Shown here piece by piece: positions 15,969 to 24,566 of a DNA stretch of 53,949 bases. The position numbers and the translations under genes are program-made. The DNA is taken from positions 1 through 53,949 of the forward strand of contig NZ_ANBE01000050.1 in assembly GCF_000341145.1 (NCBI RefSeq). The letters run 5' to 3'. The DNA comes from Nocardiopsis xinjiangensis YIM 90004 (lineage in GTDB: Bacteria; Actinomycetota; Actinomycetes; Streptosporangiales; Streptosporangiaceae). The number at the start of each line of letters is the position of its first letter. Positions within the stretch are counted from its first letter, which is position 1. The notes below the pieces were generated by a model, which saw nothing but the letters and a program-made list of their open reading frames with translations, was not told the origin of the DNA and searched no databases.

Positions 15969-16874
15969 GTGACACACACTCCAGTCATCGCCGACCCAGA
16001 GGAGCGCGTCGCCGTACGCCGGGTGTGGGAGGAGCTCGGACTGCCCGGGCTCGTGGACGTGCACACCCACTTCATGCCCGACAACGTGTTGCGCAAGGTC
16101 TGGGCCTACTTCGACGCCCTCGGCGAAGGCGTCTGGCCCATCACCTACCGCGACGACGAGGACTCTCGCGCCGACCGCCTCCGCGCCTTCGGGGTCCGCC
16201 GCTTCACCTCGCTGTTCTATCCGCACCGCCCCGGCATGGCGCGCTGGCTCAACGGATGGGCCGCCGACTTCGCCGCACGCAACCCCGACTGCCTGCGCGG
16301 AGCCACCTTTTACCCCGAACCCGGCGCCGCCGGCTACACGGCGGAGGCCGTCGCCGACGGCGCCCGTGTTTTCAAGGCCCACCTCCAGGTCGGTGCCTAC
16401 GACCCCCGCGACCCGCACCTGGACCGTGTGTGGGGCGTGCTCGCCGAGTCCGGGACGCCCGTGGTCGTGCACTGCGGTTCGGGCCCCAGGGCCGGCCCCT
16501 TCACCGGCCCCGGCCCCTTCACCGAGGTCCTGCGGCGCCACCCCGGCCTCACCGCCGTCGTCGCACACGCCGGGTCACCCGAATACAGCGCGTTCCTGGA
16601 CCTCGCCGAACAGTACGAGCGCGTCCACCTCGACACCACGATGGTCTTCACCGACTACACCGAGCGCTACGCACCCTTCCCCGCGGAAGAGTTCCCGCGG
16701 CTGCGCGCGCTCGGCGACCGGGTCCTGTTGGGCACCGATTACCCCAACATCCCGTACCCCTACCTCGACCAGCTGAGCGCGCTCACCCGCCTCGACATGG
16801 GGCGGGACTGGCTGCGTGCGGTCCTGCACGACAACGGCGCCCGCCTGTTCGACCTGCCACCAGCGCGGATGTAG
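15969..16874 (+). CDS. Amidohydrolase-family metal hydrolase (TIM barrel)
   Basis: A 301-residue amidohydrolase_2-type protein (ACMSD/decarboxylase-like group). The first-strand metal motif is LVDVHTHFMPDNV (His32, His34); later ligands are likely in VVVHCGSG, VVAHAGSPEY and GTDYPNIPYPY. These enzymes hydrolyse or decarboxylate cyclic and aromatic acids. It is followed 12 bp later by an acyl-CoA synthetase, suggesting a small catabolic or modification unit acting on an organic acid. A GTG at 15960 is also in frame, but 15969 fits the leaderless promoter. Confidence 0.8.
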   Translation: MTHTPVIADPEERVAVRRVWEELGLPGLVDVHTHFMPDNVLRKVWAYFDALGEGVWPITYRDDEDSRADRLRAFGVRRFTSLFYPHRPGMARWLNGWAADFAARNPDCLRGATFYPEPGAAGYTAEAVADGARVFKAHLQVGAYDPRDPHLDRVWGVLAESGTPVVVHCGSGPRAGPFTGPGPFTEVLRRHPGLTAVVAHAGSPEYSAFLDLAEQYERVHLDTTMVFTDYTERYAPFPAEEFPRLRALGDRVLLGTDYPNIPYPYLDQLSALTRLDMGRDWLRAVLHDNGARLFDLPPARM

Positions 16875-16886
16875 AGAGAAGGAACC

Positions 16887-18458
16887 ATGGAGCTGGCACT
16901 GACGCCCCTGGAGTTCGCCCGCCGCACCCGGAGACTGCACCCACGGCGCGAAGCCGTCGTCGACCGCGGTCTACGGCTGACCTACGAGGAATTCTTCGAC
17001 CGCTGCGACCGGTGGTCCACCGCGCTCCAAGGCATGGGCGTGGCCAAGGGCGACCGGGTCGCCTACATCGCCCCCAACACCCACGCGCAGCTGGAGTCGT
17101 TCTACGCCGTCCCGCAGCTCGGAGCGGTACTGGTCCCGGTGAACTTCCGCCTCACCGCCGACGACTTCGTCTACATCGTCAACCACTCCGGCGCCAAGGT
17201 CGTGTGCGTGCACGCCGACCAGCTCGATGCCGTCGACAGCGTGCGGGACCAGATGCCGGGCGTGGAACGGTTCGTCGCGCTCGAGGGCGCCAAGCCCGGT
17301 TGGGAGGACTACGCGGCGCTCGTCGCCGACTCCTCGCCCGATTACACCGCACCCGAGATCGCCGAGACCGACCTGCTCACCATCAACTACACGTCGGGGA
17401 CCACCGCCCGCCCCAAGGGGGTGATGATCACCCACCGCAACGCCTACATGAACTCCGTCGGCACCCTGCTGCACCTGCGCATGGACATCGGCGACCGGTA
17501 CCTGTGGACGCTCCCGATGTTCCATGCCAACGGCTGGACCTACACCTGGACCGTCACCGCCGTGGCCGCCACGCACGTGTGCCTGCCCGCGATGGACCCG
17601 GCCCGGGCCTTCGAACTCGTCCGTGAGGAACAGGTGACCTGGCTGTGCGCCGCCCCGACGGTGCTGATCATGCTGTCCAACGCCACGGAGTCCCAGCGCG
17701 GCGAGGTGCCCTCCGGCGTGCACGTGGTCACCGCCGGCGCCTCGCCCGCAGCCGACACGATCGAACGTCTGGAGGACGACTTCGGCTGGACCGTCACCCA
17801 CGTGTACGGCCTGACCGAGACGACGCCGTTCATCACCGTCTGCGAGCCGCGTCCCGAGCACCGGGAGCTGGACACCAGCGAACGCGGACGTCTGAAGGCC
17901 CGCCAGGGGGTCGAACTCATCACCTCCGGCGAGCTGCGGGTGGTCGACGAGCAGGGCGGGGAGGTGCCGTGGGACGGCGAGACCGTCGGGCAGATCACCG
18001 TGCGCGGCAACGTCGTCATGGCCGGGTACTACAACGACCCCGAGGCCACCGAGAAGGCGATGGGCGAGGGCTGGTTCGGCACCGGTGACGCCGCCGTCGT
18101 CCACCCCGACGGGTACACGGAGATCCAGGACCGGCTCAAGGACGTCATCATCTCCGGCGGCGAGAACATCTCCTCGGTGGAGGTCGAGGGTGTGCTTCTG
18201 CGCCACCCCGCCGTGCTGGAGGCCGCCGTCGTCGGTGTGCCCCACGAGCGGTGGGGCGAGACCCCGCTCGCGACCGTGGTGCTGCACGGGGGCGCCACGA
18301 CGACGGAGGCGGAGATCATCGCGTTCGCTCGTGAGAATCTCGCGCACTTCAAGGCGCCCACGCAGGTGGAGTTCACCGAGCAGCTGCCGAAGACCGCGAC
18401 GGGCAAGATCCAGAAGTTCGTGCTGCGCGGTGGCGCCTCCGCCGTCACGAGGCAGTAG
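16887..18458 (+). CDS. Acyl-CoA synthetase (AMP-forming)
   Basis: A 523-residue ANL-superfamily enzyme that activates a carboxylic acid to acyl-AMP and then acyl-CoA. It has the P-loop-like A3 motif NYTSGTTARPKGVMITH (about 169-185), A5 YGLTETTPF, A7 GWFGTGD, A8 DRLKDVIISGGENISSVEVE and the catalytic A10 Lys in PKTATGKIQKFVLR. The sequence resembles medium/long-chain fatty acid and o-succinylbenzoate-like ligases; the chain preference cannot be read. AGAAGGA precedes the ATG. It is the second gene of the operon with the amidohydrolase. Confidence 0.92.
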   Translation: MELALTPLEFARRTRRLHPRREAVVDRGLRLTYEEFFDRCDRWSTALQGMGVAKGDRVAYIAPNTHAQLESFYAVPQLGAVLVPVNFRLTADDFVYIVNHSGAKVVCVHADQLDAVDSVRDQMPGVERFVALEGAKPGWEDYAALVADSSPDYTAPEIAETDLLTINYTSGTTARPKGVMITHRNAYMNSVGTLLHLRMDIGDRYLWTLPMFHANGWTYTWTVTAVAATHVCLPAMDPARAFELVREEQVTWLCAAPTVLIMLSNATESQRGEVPSGVHVVTAGASPAADTIERLEDDFGWTVTHVYGLTETTPFITVCEPRPEHRELDTSERGRLKARQGVELITSGELRVVDEQGGEVPWDGETVGQITVRGNVVMAGYYNDPEATEKAMGEGWFGTGDAAVVHPDGYTEIQDRLKDVIISGGENISSVEVEGVLLRHPAVLEAAVVGVPHERWGETPLATVVLHGGATTTEAEIIAFARENLAHFKAPTQVEFTEQLPKTATGKIQKFVLRGGASAVTRQ

Positions 18459-18626
18459 CCGGGCGGGCTGCCCCGGGTCTTCGCCCCTGAAGGCATCCCC
18501 CGGGGCGGGAGCCGACAGTACTCGTGGGCACGCGCGGGCCCGGGGGACGTGTGGATCGGGTGGCCACCAGGCGCATCCGTGGGCGGCCCCACGGGAAGGG
18601 GTAGGGATGATCAGAGGGGAGGCACC

Positions 18627-18995
18627 ATGGACGACGAGCAGCTCTTCGACGAGCTCCTGCACAGGCTGAACTCCGAGGGTGACTCGGCCGAATACTCCCG
18701 CGACCAGGGCGGGGTCCTCCTGCACCGTTTCCAGGGCATCGAGCACGAGCCTCCCTTCGTCCTCCACGTGGACGCGCAGAGCCTGGGCGAACACCTGCGG
18801 TCGATGGGCGGCCTGCGTGAACTCTTCCCGGACGAGAACCCGGACATCTCCGCCCTGCAGCTCTTCCTCGTCCGGGTCATGGAGACCGTCGACATCGTCC
18901 TGAGCAGCTTGAGTCCCTCGGACTCCGACCGGCGCCACCTGGTACCGGTGCCTTCCGGAATCAGCTCGCGGACCGAACCGCCGGTCTCCCCGTAG
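18627..18995 (+). CDS. Small acidic hypothetical protein
   Basis: A 122-residue soluble acidic protein (MDDEQLFDELLHRLNSEGDSAEY...). It has a predicted alpha/beta core (GVLLHRFQGIEHEPPFVLHVDAQSLGEHLRSMGGL, ALQLFLVRVMETVDIVLSSL) and a disordered Ser/Pro tail. I do not recognise the family; similar small proteins are frequent orphan genes in actinomycetes. AGGGGAGG gives a strong ribosome binding site 5 nt before the ATG, which supports expression. It converges with the NarL-type regulator gene. Confidence 0.65.
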   Translation: MDDEQLFDELLHRLNSEGDSAEYSRDQGGVLLHRFQGIEHEPPFVLHVDAQSLGEHLRSMGGLRELFPDENPDISALQLFLVRVMETVDIVLSSLSPSDSDRRHLVPVPSGISSRTEPPVSP

Positions 18996-19008
18996 TCCCG
19001 CAGCCCGA

Positions 19009-19029
19009 CCCGCTCGGTGACAGAGCGGG
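19009..19029. terminator. Hairpin between convergent genes
   Basis: CCCGCTC and GAGCGGG form a 7-bp stem with a 7-nt loop just after the acidic-protein stop. A second GC-rich repeat (around GCCGCACCGTGCGGC, 19120-19137) lies close to the regulator gene. Either can terminate one of the two transcripts. Confidence 0.4.
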
Positions 19030-19148
19030 ACACCACACCCCGAGGTGCGGGCCGACGGTGGTCGTGAGTCGTGGGTACCGGTCTTGCGGACGGCACGGCA
19101 AGGGGGCTGCGGCCGAGAAGCCGCACCGTGCGGCTCAGGACCCCGGGA

Positions 19149-19808
19149 TCAGGCCACCAGCCCGTGCCGGTAGGCGTGGACCACGGCCTGGACCCGATCG
19201 CGCAGGTCGAGTTTGGTGAGGATCCGCGAGACGAACGTCTTCACTGTCTCCTGGCTGATGTACAGGTGCGCGGCGATCTCGCCGTTGGACAGACCGTCGG
19301 CGATCAGGCGCAGCACCTCCAGCTCACGCGGGGTCAGCGGAGTTTCCACCTGGGCGGCCCGGGTGGGCCGGATCCGGTCCGCGTACTTGCCCACCAACTG
19401 GCGTGTGACCTCGGGGGCCAACAGGGCCGCACCGGTGGCCACCGTCCGGATACCGTGCAACAGCTGAGACGGGGGTGCGTCCTTGAGCAGGAACCCGCTC
19501 GCGCCCGCGCGCAGAGCCTCGTACACGTACTCGTCGAGGTTGAACGTCGTGACCACGAGCACCTTGACGGGGCGGTCCACGCCGGCCCCGGCCAGGCGTT
19601 CGGTGGCCTCGATGCCGTCGAGCACGGGCATCCGCACGTCCATCACCACGACATCGGGGCGCAGGCGGTCGGCGAGCTCGATCCCGGTCCTGCCGTCCCC
19701 GCACTCGCCCACCGCCTCCATGTCGGGCTGGGCGTCGATGATGGTGACCAGTCCGGTGCGGACCAACGCCTGGTCGTCGCAGACCAGCACCCGGGTCGGA
19801 ACGCTCAT
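19149..19808 (-). CDS. NarL/LuxR-family response regulator
   Basis: A 219-residue two-component regulator. The receiver domain (1-125) has the acidic pocket CDD (10-12), the phosphoacceptor Asp57 in VVVMDVRMPVLDG and the conserved Lys in FLLKDAP. The LuxR-type helix-turn-helix is LTPRELEVLRLIADGLSNGEIAAHLYISQETVKTFVSRIL (about 155-195). The gene start overlaps the stop of the cognate kinase (ATGA, 19805-19808), so the pair is translationally coupled. Target genes are unknown; the neighbouring membrane/lipoprotein hydrolases are candidates. Confidence 0.93.
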   Translation of the reverse strand: MSVPTRVLVCDDQALVRTGLVTIIDAQPDMEAVGECGDGRTGIELADRLRPDVVVMDVRMPVLDGIEATERLAGAGVDRPVKVLVVTTFNLDEYVYEALRAGASGFLLKDAPPSQLLHGIRTVATGAALLAPEVTRQLVGKYADRIRPTRAAQVETPLTPRELEVLRLIADGLSNGEIAAHLYISQETVKTFVSRILTKLDLRDRVQAVVHAYRHGLVA

Positions 19809-20968
19809 ACCTGCTCACCCACCAGTGCCCGTGCGGGGACGCGCGTGTGCACGGCGAAGCCCCCGTCCGCGTCCGGTCCCGCGTCGAACTCGCCGCCGAG
19901 GGCCTCGACGCGTTCGCGCAGACCGGTCAGGCCGCGCCCGCTTCCCCCTGGGGAGACGGTCGATGTCTCTGTGGAGCCGTTGGCGACGTCCACGATGGTC
20001 TCCTCGGGGCGGTGGCGCACCCGAACGGTGGTGGGGCTGCCGTACGCGTACTTGAGGGCGTTGGTCAGAGCTTCCTGCACGACACGGTGCACTACGGGGT
20101 CGGCTCCGCCACGTGCGCCACCCGCTGTGCCCTCTTCGGTGAACTCCACCGGCTGTCCGGCCCGTCGGGTCTGTTCCACCACGGAGAGCAGCCCTTCCTC
20201 CGACTCGGAAGCAGGGCCGGTGTGGCCGGGATCGAGCACGTCGAGCAGGTGGCGCAGGTCGGTGATGGCACGCCGTCCGGTGTCGGAGACCGCGCCCAGG
20301 GTCGTGTCGAGCCGGTCGGGTGCGGCGGTCAGGTACCGCGCCGCTTCGGTCTGCACGACCATCGCGGTCACGTGGTGGGTCACGACGTCGTGGAGATCGC
20401 GCGCGATACGGGTGCGTTCGGCGGTGCGGGTGGCCTCGGCGACGAGGCGGCGGCGTTCGGCCTCGGCGATGCGGGTGGAACGCAGCCACGCCCCGATCCC
20501 CCACGCGAAGGACAGCGCCACGTAGAACGTCCCGAACCCGGCCAGGGTCTCGCCCGAGCCGACCTGGGACAGCGCGATCGCCAGTGCCAGGTAGAACACC
20601 GACCCCCCGGCCATCGTCGTGAGCCGGAACCGGTGGAGGTGGGCGCCGGCGCTGACCAGCGCGACGGGGAGCGCGATACCCGCGAACAGGTGGTAGCCGC
20701 TCAGCTGGTCGAGGGCGAAGCCGGCACTCACCAGAGCCAGGCACAGGGCGGGCCACCGGCGCCGCACGACCAGGGGCAGGCACTGCAGGGCGGCCACGGC
20801 CACACTGAGGGTGTCGACGGGGCGTTCGGCCACATTGCCGATCTGGGTGCCGTTGCCGTGGAGGGACGGGATGAGGGATGCGGTCAGGAGCAGCACGGCC
20901 AGAGGCAGGTCCCGGACGGAGACGTCGAGTCGCTGCCACTGGTCGTGGAACCACTGGGGTCTGGTCAC
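19805..20968 (-). CDS. NarL-type sensor histidine kinase
   Basis: A 387-residue membrane sensor kinase of the HisKA_3 type. Roughly five to six hydrophobic segments (about 20-165) with short loops suggest an intramembrane-sensing kinase. The dimerisation box is RIARDLHDVVTHHVTAM with phospho-His193; the ATPase domain shows ALTNALKYAYG (N box) and GRGLTGLRERVEALGG (G box). The GTG at 20968 is preceded by TACACT with a 6-nt gap and no Shine-Dalgarno, so the transcript is probably leaderless; the longer open frame to 21400 runs over the opposite-strand gene. It forms an operon with the regulator downstream. Confidence 0.9.
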   Translation of the reverse strand: MTRPQWFHDQWQRLDVSVRDLPLAVLLLTASLIPSLHGNGTQIGNVAERPVDTLSVAVAALQCLPLVVRRRWPALCLALVSAGFALDQLSGYHLFAGIALPVALVSAGAHLHRFRLTTMAGGSVFYLALAIALSQVGSGETLAGFGTFYVALSFAWGIGAWLRSTRIAEAERRRLVAEATRTAERTRIARDLHDVVTHHVTAMVVQTEAARYLTAAPDRLDTTLGAVSDTGRRAITDLRHLLDVLDPGHTGPASESEEGLLSVVEQTRRAGQPVEFTEEGTAGGARGGADPVVHRVVQEALTNALKYAYGSPTTVRVRHRPEETIVDVANGSTETSTVSPGGSGRGLTGLRERVEALGGEFDAGPDADGGFAVHTRVPARALVGEQV

Positions 20969-20974
20969 TGAAGG

Positions 20975-20980
20975 AGTGTA
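20975..20980 (-). promoter_or_regulatory. -10 element of the leaderless kinase-regulator operon
   Basis: TACACT on the minus strand, 6 nt before the GTG start at 20968, which decides the choice of that start. Confidence 0.55.
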
Positions 20981-21107
20981 TTTGTCCCCCGAGCGAGCTA
21001 CGTCCAGGTGCCCTCTGAACGGTGATGACCCCCGATCGCCGCGTCCGTAACGTTTTCCTCGGTCGCGACGCCCTGTGTCCCATCTCGCTTCTCCGCTGGA
21101 GGCCCTC

Positions 21108-22037
21108 ATGTTCCGTACCGTCCGCACGACCGCTCTGAGCGCACTGTGCTGCACCCTCGCCGGCGTCATGCTCGTCGGGTGCACGGGCACCTCCGAGGAG
21201 GTAGAGGCCGGCCTGAACGAGGTGGAGGAGGAACTGGATGCCGCCGCGGAAGAGGTGGCGACCGAGGGCCAACTGTTCACCGGCACCAAGATGCTCGAGG
21301 CCGACGGCGGTTCCGTGCAGGTCTCCTGTTCCGGGACCCCGGCGGAGGACCGGCCGGTCATCGTCCTGATGGCGGGCATGGGCGACGGCCTGGACACCAT
21401 GGCCGACCTCCAGGAGACCCTGGGCGAGGACGAGCGTGTCTGCTCCTACGACCGGTTCGGTGAAGGGGAGAGCGATCAGCCGGACGGTCCCCGGACCGTC
21501 GAGGACGCCGGGCAGACCCTGACCTCCGTCCTCGACGACGTCGCCGGCGACCAATCGGTGGTTCTGGCCGGCCATTCGCTGGGAGGGCTGATCGCGGCCC
21601 GCTACGCCCCCGACCACCAGGACCGGGTCACGGGACTGGTCATGCTGGACGCAACGTCCCCGACGATGCTCGACGACATCACCGGGGTGATCCCCGAGTC
21701 GGCCACCGGTGAGGGCGCCGAGGTGCGTGCACAGAACATCGCGGTGTTCGAGGGGGAGAACCCCGAGAACATCACCGTCGAGAGCGACGCGGAGATCCGG
21801 TCCGCGGGGGACATCCCCACGGAGGTCGTCCAGCACGGCGTCGAGTACCTCGGTGAGATCGCCGAGTACGGCGACGAGCTGGAGCGCGTGTGGTCCGAGG
21901 GCCAGGAGCAGTGGCTCGAGGTCTCCGGCGACAGCCGGCTCAGCACCGCTGAGGAGAGCGCCCACCACATCCACGTCGACCAGCCCGATGTCGCCGTCGA
22001 CGCCGTCCTGAGTGTCACGGACCGGGCCGCCTCCTGA
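21108..22037 (+). CDS. Lipoprotein alpha/beta hydrolase
   Basis: A 309-residue secreted, lipid-anchored alpha/beta hydrolase. The signal peptide ends in the lipobox LVGC (Cys25), followed by an acidic coiled stretch (EEVEAGLNEVEEELDAAAEEVA). The fold shows VIVLMAGMGDGLDT (oxyanion region), SYDRFGEGESD, the nucleophile elbow GHSLGG (Ser156), and a terminal catalytic His most likely in SAHHIHVDQPD. Such proteins are esterases, lipases or peptidases; the substrate is unknown. GGAGG lies 5 nt before the ATG. It is divergent from the kinase-regulator operon and may be under its control (inference). Confidence 0.85.
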   Translation: MFRTVRTTALSALCCTLAGVMLVGCTGTSEEVEAGLNEVEEELDAAAEEVATEGQLFTGTKMLEADGGSVQVSCSGTPAEDRPVIVLMAGMGDGLDTMADLQETLGEDERVCSYDRFGEGESDQPDGPRTVEDAGQTLTSVLDDVAGDQSVVLAGHSLGGLIAARYAPDHQDRVTGLVMLDATSPTMLDDITGVIPESATGEGAEVRAQNIAVFEGENPENITVESDAEIRSAGDIPTEVVQHGVEYLGEIAEYGDELERVWSEGQEQWLEVSGDSRLSTAEESAHHIHVDQPDVAVDAVLSVTDRAAS

Positions 22038-22088
22038 GCTGCCCCGCTCCCGACGACCGCGGTCGGCCGCGCCCTGAGCTGCGCTGCC

Positions 22089-22113
22089 GGCCGCGCGGCG
22101 TGTGCGGCCTTTT
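22089..22113 (+). terminator. Intrinsic terminator after the lipoprotein hydrolase gene
   Basis: GGCCGC (22089-22094) pairs with GCGGCC (22104-22109) and is directly followed by TTTT. Confidence 0.6.
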
Positions 22114-22229
22114 CACTGGCAGGGGACGTGCGCGGGCAGGGCCGGATGACGGGTGTCATGGCCCGGAGCGTGCGAAACGCAGTGGCGAGCGGTGATGCTC
22201 GGCACTGCCACGCGAGGGGCCGGGCGTTC

Positions 22230-22235
22230 TAGGTT
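22230..22235 (+). promoter_or_regulatory. -10 element of a leaderless CPBP protease gene
   Basis: TAGGTT, then 6 nt and the ATG at 22242, with no Shine-Dalgarno sequence. Confidence 0.55.
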
Positions 22236-22241
22236 CGAGGC

Positions 22242-23243
22242 ATGGACAACGAGCATCCTTCCTCCACCCACCCCGCACCCCCTCCCGCCGGGTCGAGCCC
22301 CGTGGGCCCGGCCCCGCCGCCGCAGCGGCGCGGGCCGCGGCCGGCACCGCCGGGCATGCCGTACCACCGCGTGCTCGCGACGGAGAAGCGGCAGATCTGG
22401 CGGGGCATCGCAGCGCTCCTGCTCCTGCTCATCGGCCTGTTCGCCTTCTCGCTGGGTTTCGGGGCCGTCGGGCTCTTCGCCGAGTCGGCGCTCGGCCTCA
22501 CCGACCCGGCCTCCGACGACATCGAGATCACCCCGGTCTCCCAGGCCGCGGCGTTGTTCGCGCTCGCACTGCTCCTGCCGTGGAGCATGCTGATCCAACG
22601 GTGGCTCTACAAGGTCGAAGGCGTTTCGCTGCACTCGGTCCGGTCGCTCTTCCGGTTCGACCTGATGGGACGGTCACTCCTCGTCGTCCTGCCGGTCTGG
22701 ACGGTGTACATGGCCGTCTTCAACCTGCTCCTGCCGTACGAGGAGGGGTCCTGGAGCACCTTCGACCTGTTCGCCACGTTCATGGTCGTCATCATCCTGA
22801 CGCCGCTGCAGTCGGCGGGCGAGGAGTACGGGTTCCGCGGGCTCGCGTTCCGGGTCGCCGCGAGCTGGGGACAGGGCCCGCGCACCGCGCTCTTCCTCGG
22901 TGTGGTCGTCTCCAGTCTGCTGTTCATGGTGGTCCATCTCGCGCTGGACCCCTGGCTCAACCTGTACTACTTCGTGCTCGGGGCGACGCTGGCGCTGCTC
23001 ACGTGGCGCACGGGCGGAATCGAGCTCGCCGTCGTCATCCACGCGGTCAACAACACGATCGCCTTCCTCCTCGTGCTCATCACCCGCACCGACCTGGCCG
23101 AGGGCATGGACCGGTCGGTGGGCGCGGGTTCGCCGGTGATGCTGTTGCCCTGCGTCCTGCTCCTGCTGTTCACGGCCGTGGTGTGGTGGCGTACACGGCG
23201 GACCGGTCCTGCCCTGACCGCGGGTCCGCGACCGCCTGCGTGA
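22242..23243 (+). CDS. CPBP-family intramembrane metalloprotease (Abi)
   Basis: A 333-residue polytopic membrane protein with a Pro-rich cytoplasmic N-terminus (1-45) and about eight helices. The CPBP/Abi (type II CAAX protease-like) motifs are EEYGFRG (Glu194, Glu195, Arg199), a His in FMVVHLA (His232) and HAVNN (His267, Asn271), all intact, so the protease site is probably functional. Members process prenylated proteins, bacteriocin precursors or anti-sigma factors; no substrate candidate is adjacent. The start is leaderless. It converges on the ADP-ribosylglycohydrolase gene with a 28-bp gap. Confidence 0.88.
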   Translation: MDNEHPSSTHPAPPPAGSSPVGPAPPPQRRGPRPAPPGMPYHRVLATEKRQIWRGIAALLLLLIGLFAFSLGFGAVGLFAESALGLTDPASDDIEITPVSQAAALFALALLLPWSMLIQRWLYKVEGVSLHSVRSLFRFDLMGRSLLVVLPVWTVYMAVFNLLLPYEEGSWSTFDLFATFMVVIILTPLQSAGEEYGFRGLAFRVAASWGQGPRTALFLGVVVSSLLFMVVHLALDPWLNLYYFVLGATLALLTWRTGGIELAVVIHAVNNTIAFLLVLITRTDLAEGMDRSVGAGSPVMLLPCVLLLLFTAVVWWRTRRTGPALTAGPRPPA

Positions 23244-23271
23244 CGGTGCGCGGGATGCGGTGTCCGGCGGG

Positions 23272-24258
23272 TCAGCGACCGATCCGCAGGGCCAGGTCCA
23301 CGAGGCCGTCCGCAGTGATCTTCTCCCAACCGTGGACGGCCTCGTGCCACTGGTCGGGCACGGCCGAGGCGCCCCAGCGCGCGCCGAGGAGGGCACCGGC
23401 GATGGCGGCGACGGTGTCGGTGTCGTCCCCCGCGCGCACGGCCGCCTCCAGTGCGGCCCGCAGGTGGCCGGTGCCGCCGTCCGGGACCGGGGTGCGGGTG
23501 ATCGCCGACCACGCGGCCTGGAGCGCGGTGACGACGAACCCGTTACTGCCGAAGGTGTGGGGATCGGCGGACTCGGCCTCGTCCAGACGGGTGTTCCAGT
23601 CCGCGCGCCGTTCCGGGGGCAGGAGCTCCACCCCCGCACGCACCCCGTCGAAGGTTCCGTGGACGACGGCGTGCCGGATGCCCTCGCACCAGATCACGCA
23701 GGCGTCACCGGCGAGGGGATCGGCGTGGGTGAGGTCGCTGACCAGGCGCGCGGCATCGGCCGTGGCCTCGGCGTCGTCCGCTGTGTGGAGGGCGACGGGC
23801 CCGGTACGCATGAGCGACCCGTTTCCGGCGGTGCGCCCCCCGTTCCGGTGGAGGTCGCGCGAGGTACGCAGCAGCGCCTCCGACGTCCCGTGGGTGCGGG
23901 CGGTGTCCTGGACGGAGTCGAGCACGGCCCGGGTCTGGTTGCCGATGTCGGTGGCCCCGGAACGGCGCCAGCGGAGGAAGTGGTCGGCGACGGTGTCGAG
24001 CACACGTGCGTCCCGGAGGGGAAGACCGTCGGCCCCGGCGAGGGCCCAAGCGATGCACACGGCCATCTGGGTGTCGTCGGAGTACTCCCCGGGCGCGTAG
24101 GGGCCGAGGCCGCCGCCGATCATCTCGGGGATGCGGTCCTCACCGAGGCGGGGCGCGAATTCGTAGGGGACCCCGAGGGCGTCGCCGCAGGCGGCGGCCA
24201 GCAGGGTGCCGGCGGCGCGGCCCTCGCGTTCGGTGGCCGGTGTGAGGGGGTGAGCCAT
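23272..24258 (-). CDS. ADP-ribosylglycohydrolase family protein
   Basis: A 328-residue all-alpha hydrolase of the ADP-ribosyl-(dinitrogen reductase) hydrolase family, which removes ADP-ribose from proteins or small molecules using a binuclear Mg site. Metal ligands are visible in EYSDDTQM (Asp61, Asp62, Thr63) and in RAGDDTDTVAAIAGALLGARWG near the C-terminus; the N-terminal GTLLAAACGDALGVPYEF is also typical. The start at 24258 (MAHPLTPATE) has a GGAAGAAG site. It is not next to a visible ADP-ribosyltransferase, so it may act in free ADP-ribose or nucleotide turnover. Confidence 0.9.
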   Translation of the reverse strand: MAHPLTPATEREGRAAGTLLAAACGDALGVPYEFAPRLGEDRIPEMIGGGLGPYAPGEYSDDTQMAVCIAWALAGADGLPLRDARVLDTVADHFLRWRRSGATDIGNQTRAVLDSVQDTARTHGTSEALLRTSRDLHRNGGRTAGNGSLMRTGPVALHTADDAEATADAARLVSDLTHADPLAGDACVIWCEGIRHAVVHGTFDGVRAGVELLPPERRADWNTRLDEAESADPHTFGSNGFVVTALQAAWSAITRTPVPDGGTGHLRAALEAAVRAGDDTDTVAAIAGALLGARWGASAVPDQWHEAVHGWEKITADGLVDLALRIGR

Positions 24259-24566
24259 GGTCACTTCTTCCTTTCGGGAACAGGGGGTACGGGGCGACCG
24301 CCGACGGGGCCGCCGGCCCCTCGATTCTTCCGCCGGGAGCAGAGGACCGCCAGGTCCTGTCGATAAGGGCCGACACCGGCCAGAGGGCCGCAGCGCGTCC
24401 CGGGGCCGACCGACGTCCGGACGAGGGCTCCTCCACCAAAGGTCGCAAGGCAAGTTCCTGCTCGGGGCAGAAGACCGGAACCACCCGTCTTCGCGATTCT
24501 GGAGACATACACAACGGGTGCTTCCCACAGCGCCGTCCCCGATTCTTCGATCCCCAGGAGTAGCTC
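24259..24566. other. 308-bp divergent promoter region
   Basis: The gap between the divergent ADP-ribosylglycohydrolase and serine-hydrolase genes. It contains a short GC palindrome (GGGGCC-gcc-GGCCCC, 24306-24320) and an AT-richer patch near 24510-24525 that may hold the plus-strand promoter. I see no gene and no recognisable riboswitch. Confidence 0.4.
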
